Origin: Paralvinella palmiformis
Lineage: Eukaryota > Annelida > Polychaeta > Terebellida > Alvinellidae
NCBI GenBank assembly: GCA_025642065.1
Contig: JAODUP010000119.1
Coordinates: forward strand, 612,501 to 676,500
Length of the DNA: 64,000 bases
Reading direction: 5' to 3'
Positions 36,364-48,905 of this stretch are shown one piece after another. The stretch's first letter is position 1. Each line of letters opens with the position of its first letter. Both the position numbers and the translations under genes were made by a program. Below the pieces are notes generated by a model, which had not been told where the DNA came from, did no database searches, and saw nothing but the letters and a program-made list of their open reading frames with translations.

Positions 36364-36939
36364 CCCTTTTTATCAGGCTTATAATGATGTTAAGCTTATT
36401 AATGTTCGCTTCCTCTTTCTCTATGTGGTTATTGGCCGCTGCCAATGTCTAATATTATCGATGTTGTTGTTTGATGTTTCGATTTTTGTAGAGTTATAAA
36501 GTAAACAGATATATTTCCTGGACTAGCAACGAAGGTCCTATGTGCAGAGATGATAAAAAGGGTTTCGCGGACTAAAACTGTATTGTCCAATCAAAGGTCC
36601 ATAGTCCACAGTCCAACTTGTCATAGGTAATATACCCTGCTCACCCGCTGGTACACATAAGCTATAACCCACCTACGTAATACAGCTTCGCTACAGCGAT
36701 GTTTATCAAAATCTTATTATATGTTAGTTAAAATTAATACATTGAGTGATACATGTTACTGTTTTATGGCCAGTTATTAAAGTGGTTGCAATACACCAAC
36801 TACCTGATAACTAAGTATTCTGATATTTAGACCATAACACCATATTCAGTTTGTCAAAATAACTTTTCTGTTTTCTTTTATTATTCCATATAGCACTAAC
36901 TTGGTGTTCTTTAATTTCCTGGTTACCATATATTATTTG

Positions 36940-36995
<56 letters not shown>

Positions 36996-37348
36996 TTATA
37001 ATCGTATTCCATGGAAAATGTCTATTTACTTGTTTTTTTATGATATTACTTCTATTATTGAATATTTCCCATTATACCAACCTTCAATACAGTCGTTGTT
37101 GTATTTGTATCGTAACAGTTGTTCCTTTAAGCAATACGTGCTCTTCCTTGTTTTACTTTATTCCTTGTTGTTGTTTTCTCGTTTTATTTCAAGTAAATCA
37201 CGATCTCTTATTTGAAACAGCCAAAATATTACTTGAAAATGGTTATTGGTGTCTTTCACGATATTTCAAGTGTTCTTTAGAAGAAGGTTATATATATATA
37301 TATAGGGCTCGTTCTACTCTTGTTTATGCAGATGCATATGTTATTTGT

Positions 37349-37409
<61 letters not shown>

Positions 37410-37410
37410 A
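36331..37410. other. Spacer with three (TA)n runs
   Basis: TA runs at about 36331-36361, 36942-36993 and 37350-37407. No gene seen between them. Confidence 0.7.
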
Positions 37411-37673
37411 GAAGCGTTATCTATTAATTATTGCTATTAACATGCAGAATATAATACACGATGGACCACTGATAAAGTTATGTTTCTTCGAATGTATCCT
37501 TTTTATTTTAGATATCTGATCTGATAGATGCCGAAGCATAGAGGTACAGCAATAAAACAAAATTCAGTCACTATCTGTTTTGTTTAAATTTATTATAAAC
37601 AATCGATCAGGTTTCCTAGCTCCAGTTAACATTCTAACAAAGTTCTCACCACAACAGAGCTGGACATACATAT

Positions 37674-37707
<34 letters not shown>

Positions 37708-37848
37708 AGAATCTAACATAACGATGTACTCCTTACAGACCTACATATGGAGGTCATATTTAAACGAGTATAATATCATATCTCAATCGACTGAACAAAA
37801 TAATCTAATATCAGATAATCATTATTATTATAGAACAATTAGCTTATA

Positions 37849-38935
37849 TTGTTAATATGGTGTACCACATGGTTCAGTACTTGGTCCTCTGGTTTTCAGA
37901 ATGTATCCTGTCCTCTTGGAATCATTGCGCAGCGATATGGGGTTAAATATCACTTGTATGCTGATGACACACAGCTGTATATATCACTAGATCCTGACAA
38001 TGAGTTAAATTTCTCCTCTTCCTTGAAGAATTTAGAACATTGTATTGCCGATATTCGGCTATGGATGAGTCAAAATCTTCTAAAACTAAATGATAATAAA
38101 ACAAATATTTTATATTTGGCATCACCACATTGTATTAAATCCCTAAAGACACCAGCATTGCAGATGGGTGCATCTTCGATTACCCCAATGGGCCAGTAAA
38201 AAATATAAGTGTTATTTTTGACCAATGTATTAACATGTCACATCAGTATGCCGAGATGCCTACTACCATCTTAAGAACTTCTACCGTTTAAAAGCATTCT
38301 TGACACAAGAAACACTTGTAACCGTAGTCCATGCCTTTCTTATATCTCGTATAGATTATTGTAACTCCCTGTTATATGGCATATCTGATTATGACATTAA
38401 TCGCCTTCAGCAAATTCACAATAGTGCACTTCGCATAGTGACAAATACTCGAAAATATGATCATATCACCTCAATTCTTCAAAAACTACATTGGCTACCT
38501 GTTAGACAGCGTATCCATTTCAAGATTTTATTAATAAGTTATAAATCTATTAATGATATGGCGCCAGAATACCTGTCTGAACTGGTGCCCATTAGAAAGT
38601 CATCTAAAAAACTCAGCTCATCCAGCCAGATACTATTGCAGGTGCCTGTGTCTCGGCTTAAGTTATATGGTGATTGTGTGTTTAGTGTTGCAACCCCCAC
38701 TTTATGTTGCCGGCGGATATTAGAAATGCGTCGTCTCTTGAAAATTTTAAATCTCTTCTAAAAACACACTTGTTCAAAGTTGCTTTCACAGCTAAATAAT
38801 TATTATCTTTTAAATCATTACAGGTTTTTACATACATATTATTTGGGGTATTATTATATTACATATTATTTGTACAGAGCCTTTGAATGGCTCCTGCTAG
38901 TAAGGGCGTTTTATTAAATATAGATGATGATTATT
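37849..38935 (+). pseudogene. CR1/L2-like LINE reverse transcriptase remnant
   Basis: The fragment opens with GVPHGSVLGPL, the conserved RT motif before the catalytic box, then after a frameshift reads YADDTQLYISLD, containing the YADD catalytic motif. It continues with CIADIRLWMSQNLLKLNDNK and, after another frameshift near 38200, the C-terminal RT region: LISRIDYCNSLLYGI, LQQIHNSALRIVTNTRKYDH and LHWLPVRQRIHFKILLISYK. That order is typical of CR1/L2/Jockey-group LINEs. The 5' half is missing. The 3' end is near a TGATGATTATTATC tail at about 38920-38935. Frameshifts and truncation show it is dead. Confidence 0.9.
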
Positions 38936-40340
38936 ATCTATCTATAATGTAATAAATACTAATTAGTTAATACACTATAATCAACTATAAATTACCTGAA
39001 TTCCAAACTGATGAGACTGACCTGGCATAACAAATACGTTTCGGTAGAAGGTTGACGGCCGAGTCCTTTCATTAGACTTTCAACAGCGACGGAGTTCGAT
39101 ATTAAAGCTAAGGTATCAGTAGATAACGAGATATTTATCAGTTTGGTAACACCTCCAATCATTTCAGGTGGATTCAATCCGAGAGGTTAATTTATCAACA
39201 TCAGTTGCTGGCTTGAAAAGAAGATTTCAAAATAATTTGAGACTGTTTTTTAATTTAATCATGTTCACTTTTGGAAAATGCACAATGTGATACGATATGT
39301 TGATTGTGGATACGTTTTGTTTCACCTAGAACAGTCTGAATAGTGTAACTATCAGATATATCAGATAACATGGATTATATGAAGCTATATTGAATTCAAC
39401 TAACCTCAGTCCTTAGCATAAACAAATCAGTACTGTAATATAATCTATCATTTCCATAACCAATACATTTCCTTGGTCAATCAATCATTATGAGGTGTCG
39501 CGTGTATGACTCGTTATGGTAGTATGTTGTTATATAGTTCAAGGATTAGGGGCTTCCATGGCAGTCTCGATCTGAACAATAATTGTGATCACATAATTCT
39601 GCTCAGTGCGCTAACAAGACAAGCACACGAGTACACTAACGACGTGCTACAAAACGAAACCGAAACCTCACAAGTGAATCAACATCATGAATTAAACATT
39701 TAATCTGGACAGAAACTCTTCAAGAGAAGGTCACGCTATCCACTAACTTCGGCACTTTGTATCCAAATGATGTTATTCCATTGACAGTTTTATATTTTAG
39801 TCAATGGCTCTTTGGGTGTATTGCATATGCTTGATGAGCTTCACCATCCATTGAATTGATAGCTCGATATGTCCTATTGCAGGCATGTATGACACCTTCT
39901 TGGTGTGGCGCGGATCATAACATGAGTACACTAACATCGGACAAAATCATAGTGAAAGAGATGAAGAATTTATCATCTGCCAGACGTTATCAAACATTCT
40001 GTCAAATTAAAATATACACGAGCGGCGGATAGTGTCATATATTGTTCGAACTAAATCTCTTTAATCCAGATAAAGATATTATCTTCCTAAATTCATGCTG
40101 ACAGACAAGGAAGCCAAAATGGCGTACATACAACAAGAAATAAGTAAGAAAATAAAATACATTTACTGCAAGTTTTCGGGTAACACGATCGGGTAAACCA
40201 AACGTTCTATTTGCCATCGTATTCTCAGCAGGAACCAGTATGAACTATGTATACCTGCAATATATATAACTGATTTTGACTTGTTGGCACGTCTTTATCT
40301 AATGTATAATAGGTAGATCAGTTAACAACTCCGCCTTGGC
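38936..40340. other. Intergenic sequence
   Basis: Mostly unique. A stretch at about 40045-40160 (-) is shared with the insertion inside the SINE at 62.8 kb. A minus-strand frame of about 60 codons (38992-39177) looks compositionally normal and abuts a donor-like caggtaatt, but no acceptor precedes it, so it is not called. Confidence 0.5.
40045..40160 (-). repeat. Dispersed segment shared with 62794-62902
   Basis: The reverse complement matches the segment inserted in the 62.8-kb SINE over about 110 bp with about 15% differences (shared ttttattttcttacttattt, ccattttggcttcctt, ttatctggattaaagaga). Both copies keep an open frame (YFLTYFL, HFGFL, LSGLKR). Nearly every substitution changes the amino acid, so selection on a protein is not supported. 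Confidence 0.7.
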
Positions 40341-40523
40341 CCAGGTTGATTCCGTGGTCTAACTGGTAGCGCGTTGGATCACAGATCACTACCACCTGAG
40401 TTCGAATCTCAGGGTGAGCATATCCGAAGGATGTTTCATCTTTGACTTCGCTTCACTAGCTTCGGAGGTCGCTCGGCCCATTTAGCCTAACATGTGTACA
40501 AAAGTGGCCGTAAATCATCAATC
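40341..40523 (+). repeat. tRNA-derived SINE, family A copy 2
   Basis: Head with ccgtggtctaactggtagcg and gagttcgaatctcag, body with ggtcgctcggcccatttagc, tail with aaagtggccgtaaatcatca. Near full length and collinear with copy 1. Confidence 0.88.
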
Positions 40524-40996
40524 CCCTGTGGCCGGTCTCGAGCCAGGATGAGAAAAGAGGAGGGACGAGTATGGAGCTAGCCCCACACCTCGTAAATAAC
40601 CCTACTCGCCATAGAAACGTTGACAACAGAATTTACGGAGAACACTTGCCTCGAAGAGGAAGGGCCTTCATCACGAGGACATATGACGTCATGTGGTGAA
40701 TGCCACAAGATCACGGAAGCCACACGACTGGGCACTTTTCTTTCAGCTGAAGGGAGCTCGAAATAACCTACGATACACGACCACGCAAGAAACAACACAG
40801 CGAGAATACTCACCTGAAAGTCACCCAAAGGACTAATTATACAATATGTTTAAACAAATTTTTCAGTTTAAAACACTTCCCGAGTCCAGAGAACTTTTTA
40901 AAGAAAAGTTTCAATATGATTACGAGAAAAAGAAGTCAAGTTTTTCCCATTTGTTGAATTTCATTCCTTTTATACGGCGTTTTCTGACAATAGTGA
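40524..40996. other. Intergenic sequence
   Basis: A minus-strand frame (40577-40828) starts at a non-ATG codon and lacks a recognised domain. Nothing else supported. Confidence 0.4.
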
Positions 40997-41009
40997 TGTA
41001 CAGAGACGA

Positions 41010-41061
41010 TGATTAATGTTTTATAGCAACTTTTGTGTACAAGGTAGACTAAATGGGCCGG
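41010..41061 (-). repeat. Truncated family A SINE with target duplication
   Basis: A 52-bp 3' fragment of the SINE in reverse orientation (taaatgggcc, acttttgtgtac), flanked by a 13-bp direct repeat, tgtacagagacga, at 40997-41009 and 41062-41074. The pair looks like a target-site duplication from a 5'-truncated insertion. Confidence 0.8.
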
Positions 41062-41074
41062 TGTACAGAGACGA

Positions 41075-42840
41075 GAATAACATAGTACCGGTAAGGTGGC
41101 TGAATGTAATTAACTATTTTATTGTGGTATTAATAAAGGGGGGGGGGGCGTAGTGAACGTTCAGAATACAAAAGTATTTTGATATAATCACATTAAAAAT
41201 GAAATAAAACAACCAACATAAACTAAAATATTACGTTGACGACATACAAGGAAAATTTTAAGAAACGAATACCAATTATTCTGAATGCATTCACATTATA
41301 AACAACAATAAACAATACAACACATCTTTAAATTAGACTAGAATAATACAATCATTATTTGAAATTAACTAAGTTAATCTACACCCAGACTGAATATTTA
41401 GGTTTAACGCAATATAATCTATCCCAGTCACCATATGCCTTAAGAGAGCTCTCTTAAAGAACCATTACAACGTGATCTAATCAATTAATGGCTATATTTT
41501 AAACAATGCCGTAAAGAATAAGTAGCCAAACTTCAGTTATAATCTAATTACTATTTAGTGGCATTGTGACATGTTTGTTTGAAAAAAAGACTTACAATGA
41601 TAGACTGAATTATTCTAGGTCATCTTCGTGACAATCTGAAACAACTGCAGTAGTTAATTTCAATTATAAATGATAATAATAATAACTGTATTTGATTGTT
41701 CGGTCAGGTTTATAATTTATCTAATGATTTACTGTTGTAATTAAATTTTACTCCATCAGGCAAACAATTTGTGGTTCGTATGACAATGGCTTACTTCTAT
41801 ATAAAATTCTGGATGAAATAGTAGTCTATATTAAAAATTAAAATTGATGTGTACAGAGTCTGACAATTGATTCTGATTGGCATATTCTTTAGACATGGGT
41901 ATTTGTTTGTTCAGTGCATTTTCACAGATATTCTCAAAATCATCTTAAAAACCTTTTTTACATACAAAACTTGTATTATAATTGGCTTGACACATAACAA
42001 CATCAGACTCAATAACTTAACAAATGATGCTGAAACATTAACAATACTTTCCGATCATGTGGTGGTCTAGTGAACAATACACTAAATGATTAATTGGGCT
42101 AAACATGCTTTAGGCCATATTCATTTCAGTATTGTAAAGTGGTAAGTGAATATAGTCCATCAAAATATCATTACAGACAAAATAATTTGATCTACATAAA
42201 GAAATATGTTATATTCGCTCAAAACATATATCAACAGAAAAATATTCAGGTAACTTCTTTTAGATTGGGAAATGGCAGGAAATAGTTCTAACCACACATA
42301 ATATCTCTCTAACTGTTCCAATAAACATGGTAAGTATTTCTTAATTCTATTTTTACCTATGATCTAGGATTGGATTAAACAGTTGAAGGAACAGTTTAAA
42401 CTCAGATACTATAAGTTAAGTGTCTAATACTTATAAATTTAACCACAAATCCGACAATAATAATGATAAACTCTATTTGGTATCTTACTTACAAGGAAAT
42501 AATCCTAGTTACTGGAGGGTAGCCATTACGACTTTCTCGAATGCCAGATTATATGGTGAGAAGGAACAATGTCACGTGTTCTGTCTGGGTAATACAAACA
42601 GTTTGTATTAAGTGACACAAGATTTCAGAAGCATTTGATCAGTGTCTGGCTTAAAAATGGCGGCACCCACAGACCAATATTCATCACTTTGAACTGGATT
42701 GTATTATATGTGGTTAATCATGTTCATATTTTGACATCATTTATAATTTGGGTAAGCATATTTGTATCATTTTGAAATGAAGGTGAACTATTCCTTTAAA
42801 AATATAATTAACATGTATAAAATAAATTCTATATCTTCAC
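41075..42840. other. Intergenic AT-rich sequence
   Basis: Poly-G near 41140-41149. No gene, RNA or mobile element recognised. Confidence 0.4.
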
Positions 42841-43000
42841 CTGTGTGTGTGTATGTGTGTGTTCTATTGTGTGATAAAGCACTGGAAGAAAAATCAAAAC
42901 CCATAACATATTTTTGGCTATTTCTTCAGGGGACTGAATCTAGAATGTAAATTTCTTATCTTAAAACAAATAATGTCTCATCAATCTCCAAGTTACTATG
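42840..43000 (+). repeat. Dispersed repeat R1, copy 2
   Basis: A TG run, gataaagcactgg, tttcttcaggggactgaatc and aatgtctcatcaatctcc occur in the same order as at 16.5 kb and (reversed) 60 kb. Confidence 0.65.
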
Positions 43001-43049
43001 TGACATAATTGTAAAATAAATCAAACTAATCAAGTTATTTAAAACAAAA

Positions 43050-43140
43050 ACAATGTAGCACAGTGGTTAATGCACTGTACTGCAAACCTCCATGTTATGA
43101 GTTTGTATCCAGCTCATACCAGTGTTTGTGGTATGTGTTT
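43050..43140 (+). repeat. tRNA-like SINE, family B copy
   Basis: tagcacagtggttaatgcac (box A) and a degraded box B, then tccagctcataccagtgtttgtgg, which parallels tccagctcagatcggtgtttgtgg at 56.5 kb. Confidence 0.6.
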
Positions 43141-44732
43141 TACTATGTAGACACTGCTTGACCACATGTCTCAGGTGTCACCAGTGCTGGGATTAAACAA
43201 CTAAACTCGTTGTTTCAATATCTAAGGGATGCCAGGTTCAATGAATTTTGGTTAACGTTATGATCCACATTGACCATAATTAAAGTGTTCAGTTTGACTT
43301 TATGGCTGACTCAAAAAACAATAATGGTAAGAACGTGCACGTGTGTGAACATGCAACAAGTAATAGCACCAATAGAGCATTGATAATCATGCTTTCAGCA
43401 ATAAATATTTCCTGAGCTAATATGGTTACCGTGTATCAATATATTAAAACAATATACTAGGCGCCTGTATAAATGCACCAAGAAGCCAGTTGTTACAGAT
43501 TATCTGATCCAAATCATTTTCATTTAAGAGGATTCATCAAGTACAGAAGTATAGATAATATTTTTGGTTTAAAATAAATTAACAATATCACCACCCTTGT
43601 TGTAAAGTTTGTGACAAAAGGGTCAATAAATTTATTATGACTTGACGAGTCTCTCAGTCTAAACTGCCGCATTGAGAACATAGCTCTGTGAATATTTTGA
43701 TTATGGTATGTTTTAGTAATCAATAAACAGCACTGGGCTTGAATTACGGCTTAAACAGGGGGTATTTCTACTGGCAGTCAGCAATGAGAGCCATCACAGA
43801 AGCAATATTACTACACACTAAACATTTGTATCAAAAATATGCTGAACCACAGTTGTTGATTAAACAATAATGAAGCATGCAGTCATAAGTGAAATGATGT
43901 GCACCAAACTTGAAGATATATGAAGCAAAAATACAGAACTGGGCTGTGGCCCAAATATCACTAACACTTCAAGAGAAATGTTCATAAAGTCATGATTCAT
44001 TAGACAATTTTTTTATAATTCAGAAACAACTTCTACTAAGTGCAAAACAGATCATTCTCTTCGAATTTCATCCATTTTCATTCCCGCCTCACCACCAGCC
44101 TCATCATAACGTCCGTAACAAAAAGTGTGATTTATGATAATGAGACACAAAATAATATACATGACTGTTTAATAAATAAATAATGTAATAATAAAATAAT
44201 TATCCTAAATAATCTTGATGTCTTAGTGTCTTATGAAAAAAGAATTCTGCACAATAAATAAATAATTTTTTTATCACATCACCATTAACTAACACACATT
44301 ATACAATGTTATCATTCTAACAATCTGGAAAGCATTTTGCAGGATAAATATCATAAACTAGTTTAATTTAATAAACAGGAAAGAATGGCCGAACAAATTG
44401 CCAGAAAATGACAAATCTATCCTGTTGCATCTAACAGAAATGTTGCTGCCACACACACACACACAATTACACATTCAAACCATTATGATCAATACAAGCT
44501 CTGTAAAATACTTTAACTAAAGGCAGTTTATGGTGACCATTAATTTACACAATGAATTTTTAAACAGACTTGAGTTCAGCTGAGTACATTGATACTGATT
44601 AGTATCCGACTTATAATTGGCAATTAGGATTAGTCAATAATAATAATATATTTACTAGCAGGATCCATTCACAGGTGCTGTACTGTGACTTTAAATCAGC
44701 TTAAGAGTGGATTAACTGTTATTTCATCCCAA
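43141..44732. other. Intergenic AT-rich sequence
   Basis: No gene supported. On the minus strand at about 44063-44131 there is a short coding-like stretch (CYGRYDEAGGEAGMKMDEIR, then RE and stop) without a visible acceptor. A small AC run lies near 44452-44466. Confidence 0.4.
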
Positions 44733-44738
44733 TTTATT
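44733..44738 (-). terminator. Putative polyadenylation signal of the zinc-finger gene
   Basis: AATAAA on the minus strand (tttatt on plus), about 290 bases downstream of the stop codon at 45028-45030. It is the best-placed candidate, but AT-rich DNA gives many chance matches. Confidence 0.35.
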
Positions 44739-45027
44739 TAATTTCAGCACAATTTAATTGCTATAAAGTTGCTGAATTGCTAAAAAGCCATTTACATTAA
44801 GTGCCTCTCATCAAAAAATTAAGATCAATGAATTGCTTGGGTAGATTCTGAATAATTAAAACTTTCATAAATAAATTAATTTTCTGATGAGCAAACCTGC
44901 CAAATTATATTATTGGCTTTACATCCAAAATGACAAATTCACCATTTTTCTTTGCGTCAAATTAAACTGGAACAGAGCAAATAACAGTATTGCTACATTC
45001 CACACCTGCATTACCATAATTGTGATG

Positions 45028-45403
45028 TTACTGTGCAGGTGGTTGTATGCGAGAATCTGTGGCAGAGGTCGTCTGGTCCACAAAAGAAGCCTGCCAAGCT
45101 GTTTGCATTTGACCTATATCTGTTGATGTTGGTAATCCAGTTAAGTATGATTGGCCACCAGTAGATGTTACTTCTGTAGTACCCTGAGCATGTTGATGTG
45201 AGAGCGTAGTTTCCACCACGTGTTGATTTGGGACTTCAAGAGGAATAGTCGGTAAAACTGACACAAGGTGCTGATGCTCAGTTAACTGGCTTCCCAATGG
45301 AGGCGCATGTGAGTTCTGATGCTGAGCGAACACAGACAGTTCATTCAGTGTCAGAATTGAGTGTACGTGGGATTCTTTAGTCTGCTCTGGCACTGATGGA
45401 AGC
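45028..45403 (-). CDS. Zinc-finger protein, last coding exon
   Basis: The acceptor is ttttggacag. One base completes the Val codon from exon 2, and the frame continues LPSVPEQTKESHVHSILTLN for about 125 residues to a TGA. The segment is rich in Gln, Thr, Ser, His and Pro (HQHAQGTTEVTSTGGQS, QTTSATDSRIQPPAQ). It has no fingers and resembles a low-complexity transactivation tail. Confidence 0.88.
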
Positions 45404-45534
45404 CTGTCCAAAATAAAAAGTAAAGTAAGCATCATATAACCTAAAAATATATTAAATCACTGCATTACTCCATTGAAGAGAGAAATTCTAATTTTGCTGT
45501 TAAAACAATGCCATTTTAATCAGTATCTGCTTAC

Positions 45535-46307
45535 ACTGGAGAAGAGATCACTGCACTTGGCTTTGGATTAAATGATGGCTGTTCTAGCTGTGCTTGTTGC
45601 TGTTGTTGTTCGTGTAAAACAGGAGAACCATCCAGAGAATGGGCAGCCACCTTGTGTGCTTGTAGAGAAGATGCCCACTTGAAATTACGTCCACACTGTT
45701 CGCACTGGAAACGTGGCTCTGAATGTTTAGCCATGTGCTGGGTGAGTCTCTTAGGTAAATCAAAGCTCTTTTTACAGATATGACAAACAGTTTCTTCAAA
45801 ACGTGTTGGCTTCTCAGTGCAGACGTGTGAAGCCAGGGCAGCAGGTCTTGCATACTCACGATTACACTTCTCACATTTGATTTTGTTTATCAAGTGTTTG
45901 GAAGCCATGTGTCCCTCCAAGGCTGCTTTTGTTGTTACCTGTTTACCACAAAAGTCACAGACAAATGGATAATGACCCTGATGAACTGTGCTGACATGGA
46001 ATTCAACATGCCGTTTACAGGAGAATGTTTTGCTGCAGATGTGACAACGGTGCCGTGGACGATTCTCTGAATGGATAACAATGTGTCTGGTCAGTGAACG
46101 CTTGGACGGGAAGACTCTGTTACAATTATTACATGGCCAATCATGTAACTCTGGTACTTGCTCCTCTGTCTTGTTGTGAGCCTTCATCCAATGCTCCACC
46201 AAACATTTGCGGTACTTGTACACAACAGAACACTCAGAACATTTGTATGGCCCTACGTGGGGAATTTTTGTATCTACAGGTTTCGTCTTACCTTCATCTG
46301 CAATGTC
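45535..46307 (-). CDS. Zinc-finger protein, coding exon 2 (seven C2H2 fingers)
   Basis: The acceptor is acctttctag before GAC ATT GCA GAT. It encodes the finger block, at about residues 203-410: YKCSECSVVYKYRKCLVEHW (first finger, H-x4-H), WPCNNC...H-x3-H, HRCHIC...H-x4-H, FVCDFC...H-x4-H, IKCEKC...H-x-C (atypical fifth finger), TVCHIC...H-x3-H and FQCEQC...H-x4-H. Linkers are not the canonical TGEKP, so this is not a KRAB-type tandem array. A short poly-Gln (QQQQQ) follows the last finger. The donor is gtaagc after CCA GT (phase 2). The frame is open upstream of the first internal Met, so no start lies in this exon. Confidence 0.9.
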
Positions 46308-47635
46308 CTAGAAAGGTAAATGAGAAATAAAATTGATAGTAACAATGAATTTTTAGAATTTATCATAACACGTTGCAGTAAGTGTTACTAAAGATATACC
46401 GTACATGGTTATCTACAATATGGAATAGCGAGTGCTGGGTGAACAGCACACTATTAATTCTCTCCATAAAAGTGGTAAATCTGCTTCATTCCATGTGTCT
46501 TTAAAGCTGAAAATTTCCATAATTGTGTAGCAGCAGTGGAATACTATTTGGAATTTGGATAAGTTTTAAAAGTTATCTGGATCACTTTCTCCAGGATTAA
46601 CAAGGTGATGACTCTGGACAGGTTATAGGTGCACTGAAGCATGATATTAAACTACAGCAGATCAGAACTCCTGGTACGTAGTCAAGTAAAAATTGTTTAA
46701 TCATGTATGTTTGTTCCCGCTAAAAGCACCAGGCAAGTCACCAGAGATGGCAACTGGGGTAAAACCTTGTGATGTTAGAAGATACTACAACAACAAAGAC
46801 ATGTTATCACAGGTTGCCACAATTTCTCGTTCAACTAAGTAATTGTACCACTTTTTACAGCAACCACACGTTATACCAGCCTACAGACACAACTCTTTCT
46901 ACCATCACTGCTATAATGAAAGAGCAGTTTGAACAAAGAAAGCATAACCATAATGGCGCTGTAAGCCACAAATATTTGCATGTTATGCAACCACTGAGAG
47001 AGTGTTTGAAATCAATGAATCATTCAATTTATTTCAGAACTGCATACAATGACATATGACCTAAATTACTTATGTAAAACTTACATCACAGTTAGTAGTA
47101 TACAGTCCGAGTCATGAACCAGAGTTGTGTAGACTGTAATCTCAAAATATTATGTTATTGTTTAATTTGTTTTACAATATCACATCAGTATTAAGTTTAA
47201 TGGTATTCCATAGCTTAGAACTAACATATAATGATAATAATGCACATATCTGTTTATTTGCAAGTTATCTAAGAGAGTAGTTAGACTATCAAATTTAGAG
47301 GAAAATGATCAGATATTTAAATGAAGTACTTTAGCTTGAAATATGTCAGTTAGCTGTTTACTTTTAAATTATTTATTAAGCCATTTATATCATAATATAT
47401 CAGTTATCATTATTTTTCATTTATTCTGACAAGAATTTAAGATATTCATATTATTGTTTAAGTTATAAATATTGTTATCATCCATATTCACTGTTCAAAT
47501 AGGGATGCAACATGGATGGAAACCCTTCAGGATGCTGTAAGACCCGAACAGATCAAACTCCAGCTCCTCCCCTAAACTTTCGTAGATTAGGATGCTGAAG
47601 TTACATTCAGATTAGACTTAATACCCAAATTATCA
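46308..47635 (-). other. Intron 1 of the zinc-finger gene, 3' part
   Basis: Unique AT-rich sequence. A plus-strand frame of 96 codons at 46769-47059 has no recognised domain. Confidence 0.5.
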
Positions 47636-48172
47636 GATAATAATAAGTAACTCATAATACGAGACAATGCTGGATATTCACCATATCAGATAATATTAGT
47701 CATTCATAATATCAGATAATCATAATGCTGGAATCCCATAGTACCAGATAATATTAGGTACTTATAATATCAGATATTAGTGGATTCTCCTATTATTAGA
47801 TAATACAATAATATATGAGATACTCACAATACCAGATAACATGGGATACCCATAATACAAGATAACACTGAATACTCATAATTCCAGACAATATTTCATA
47901 CTCATATTATCATATAATAGTGGATTCTCACATAATTAAATATTAGATACTCATAATAGATACTCATAATACCAGATAATACTAAATACACAAAATACTA
48001 GCTATTCATAAGTACTATTAGATACTCATATACTAAATAGTCATAATACCAGACACTACTTGATACTCATAACACAAGCTAATATTAGATACTCATAATA
48101 CCGGATAATTGGATACTCACAATACCAGATGATTTTGCATACTTATAATATCAGATAATTAGACAATCAAAC
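47636..48172. repeat. Degenerate minisatellite (GATACTCATAATACCAGATAAT-like)
   Basis: Irregular units of about 20-26 bp built on gatactcataataccag and ataatatta repeat for about 530 bp with heavy divergence, lying directly before the LINE at 48.17 kb. Confidence 0.8.
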
Positions 48173-48575
48173 AATTGACTCTTTTTTGTCTGAATTGTCA
48201 CTTAGTGAAGAACAAATCATTGTCAATTGCTGATTTGGTGACTTCTCATAACATCGATATTCTAGCTATGACAGAAACTTGGCTCGATACTTCCAGGAAG
48301 GGCCCAAGTACTGTCTGAGCTGGTACCTAGATGGCCCCTTCAACTGTCCATCTCTGTCTACATGATACCGAAGGAAATTACTCATGTGACCATCTTGCCA
48401 TTCATGTAACAATGGACTGTGCTACGCAACATCACAAAAAGGAGATCACTTTCCATTTGGAACAGTGCTACTTCTTTGCCAGATTTCATTGAGGATATCC
48501 AGTCATCTACCAGTACCACTCTCCTGAATATGAGTGGTACTATAGATGACCTTGTGGAAGCATTTATAATAACCA
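48173..48575 (+). pseudogene. LINE remnant: endonuclease part
   Basis: Plus-strand translation LNCHLVKNKSLSIADLVTSH continuing NIDILAMTETWLDT matches the N-terminal apurinic endonuclease domain of CR1/L2 LINEs, including the TETWL motif with the catalytic Glu. Downstream sequence (ending ..TIDDLVEAF) fits the region between endonuclease and RT. Stops and indels show it is decayed. It lies antisense to the host zinc-finger gene. Confidence 0.8.
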
Positions 48576-48905
48576 CCTCTATGGCCTAGTGGGTAAGACC
48601 AAGAGCATTTGACATTCTTATTCATGCCATCGTGGTCATGTTGTGTGGGAGGTTCGAATATCGGCCATGGCAATATAGTAGGAGGAGTTTTTCATCCAAT
48701 CAGACAACTGACGAGGTTTCCTCCGACGAATATGCCATCTATTGTAAATTCTAAATTTATTTAGAATTAGTCCCCCGTGGCGAAACAGTAAATTATGGAC
48801 CATATGCATGCATCTCCCTCATTTGAGGTAGTTTAGCCACGTAAAATAACTGCCATTTCGTGCATTCTTGTTACTGCCGGTATCAAGGTTTTGATTGAAA
48901 AACAT
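48576..48905 (+). repeat. tRNA-headed SINE nested in the LINE
   Basis: The box-A-like tggcctagtgggtaaga and box-B-like gaggttcgaatatcgg lie about 55 bp apart, followed by a body of about 200 bp. LINE-like sequence resumes after it at about 48920 (aaaatgctccctggtatacagaagaaa reads APWYTEE), so the SINE split the LINE. Exact ends and target duplication are not clear. Confidence 0.6.

Noticed and set aside
38992..39177. Minus-strand exon candidate next to a caggtaatt donor-like site
   Set aside because: A stop codon lies just upstream with no AG acceptor between it and the frame, and there are no partner exons.
40035..40217. Conserved small protein shared with 62709-62921
   Set aside because: The two frames are similar in sequence, but nearly all nucleotide differences change the amino acid and one copy sits inside a SINE. 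Shared repeat DNA explains it.
40577..40828. 83-codon minus-strand frame with a hydrophobic start, possible secreted peptide
   Set aside because: It begins at a TTG codon. The only in-frame ATG is near the end, the frame overlaps the family A SINE flank, and there is no recognised domain.
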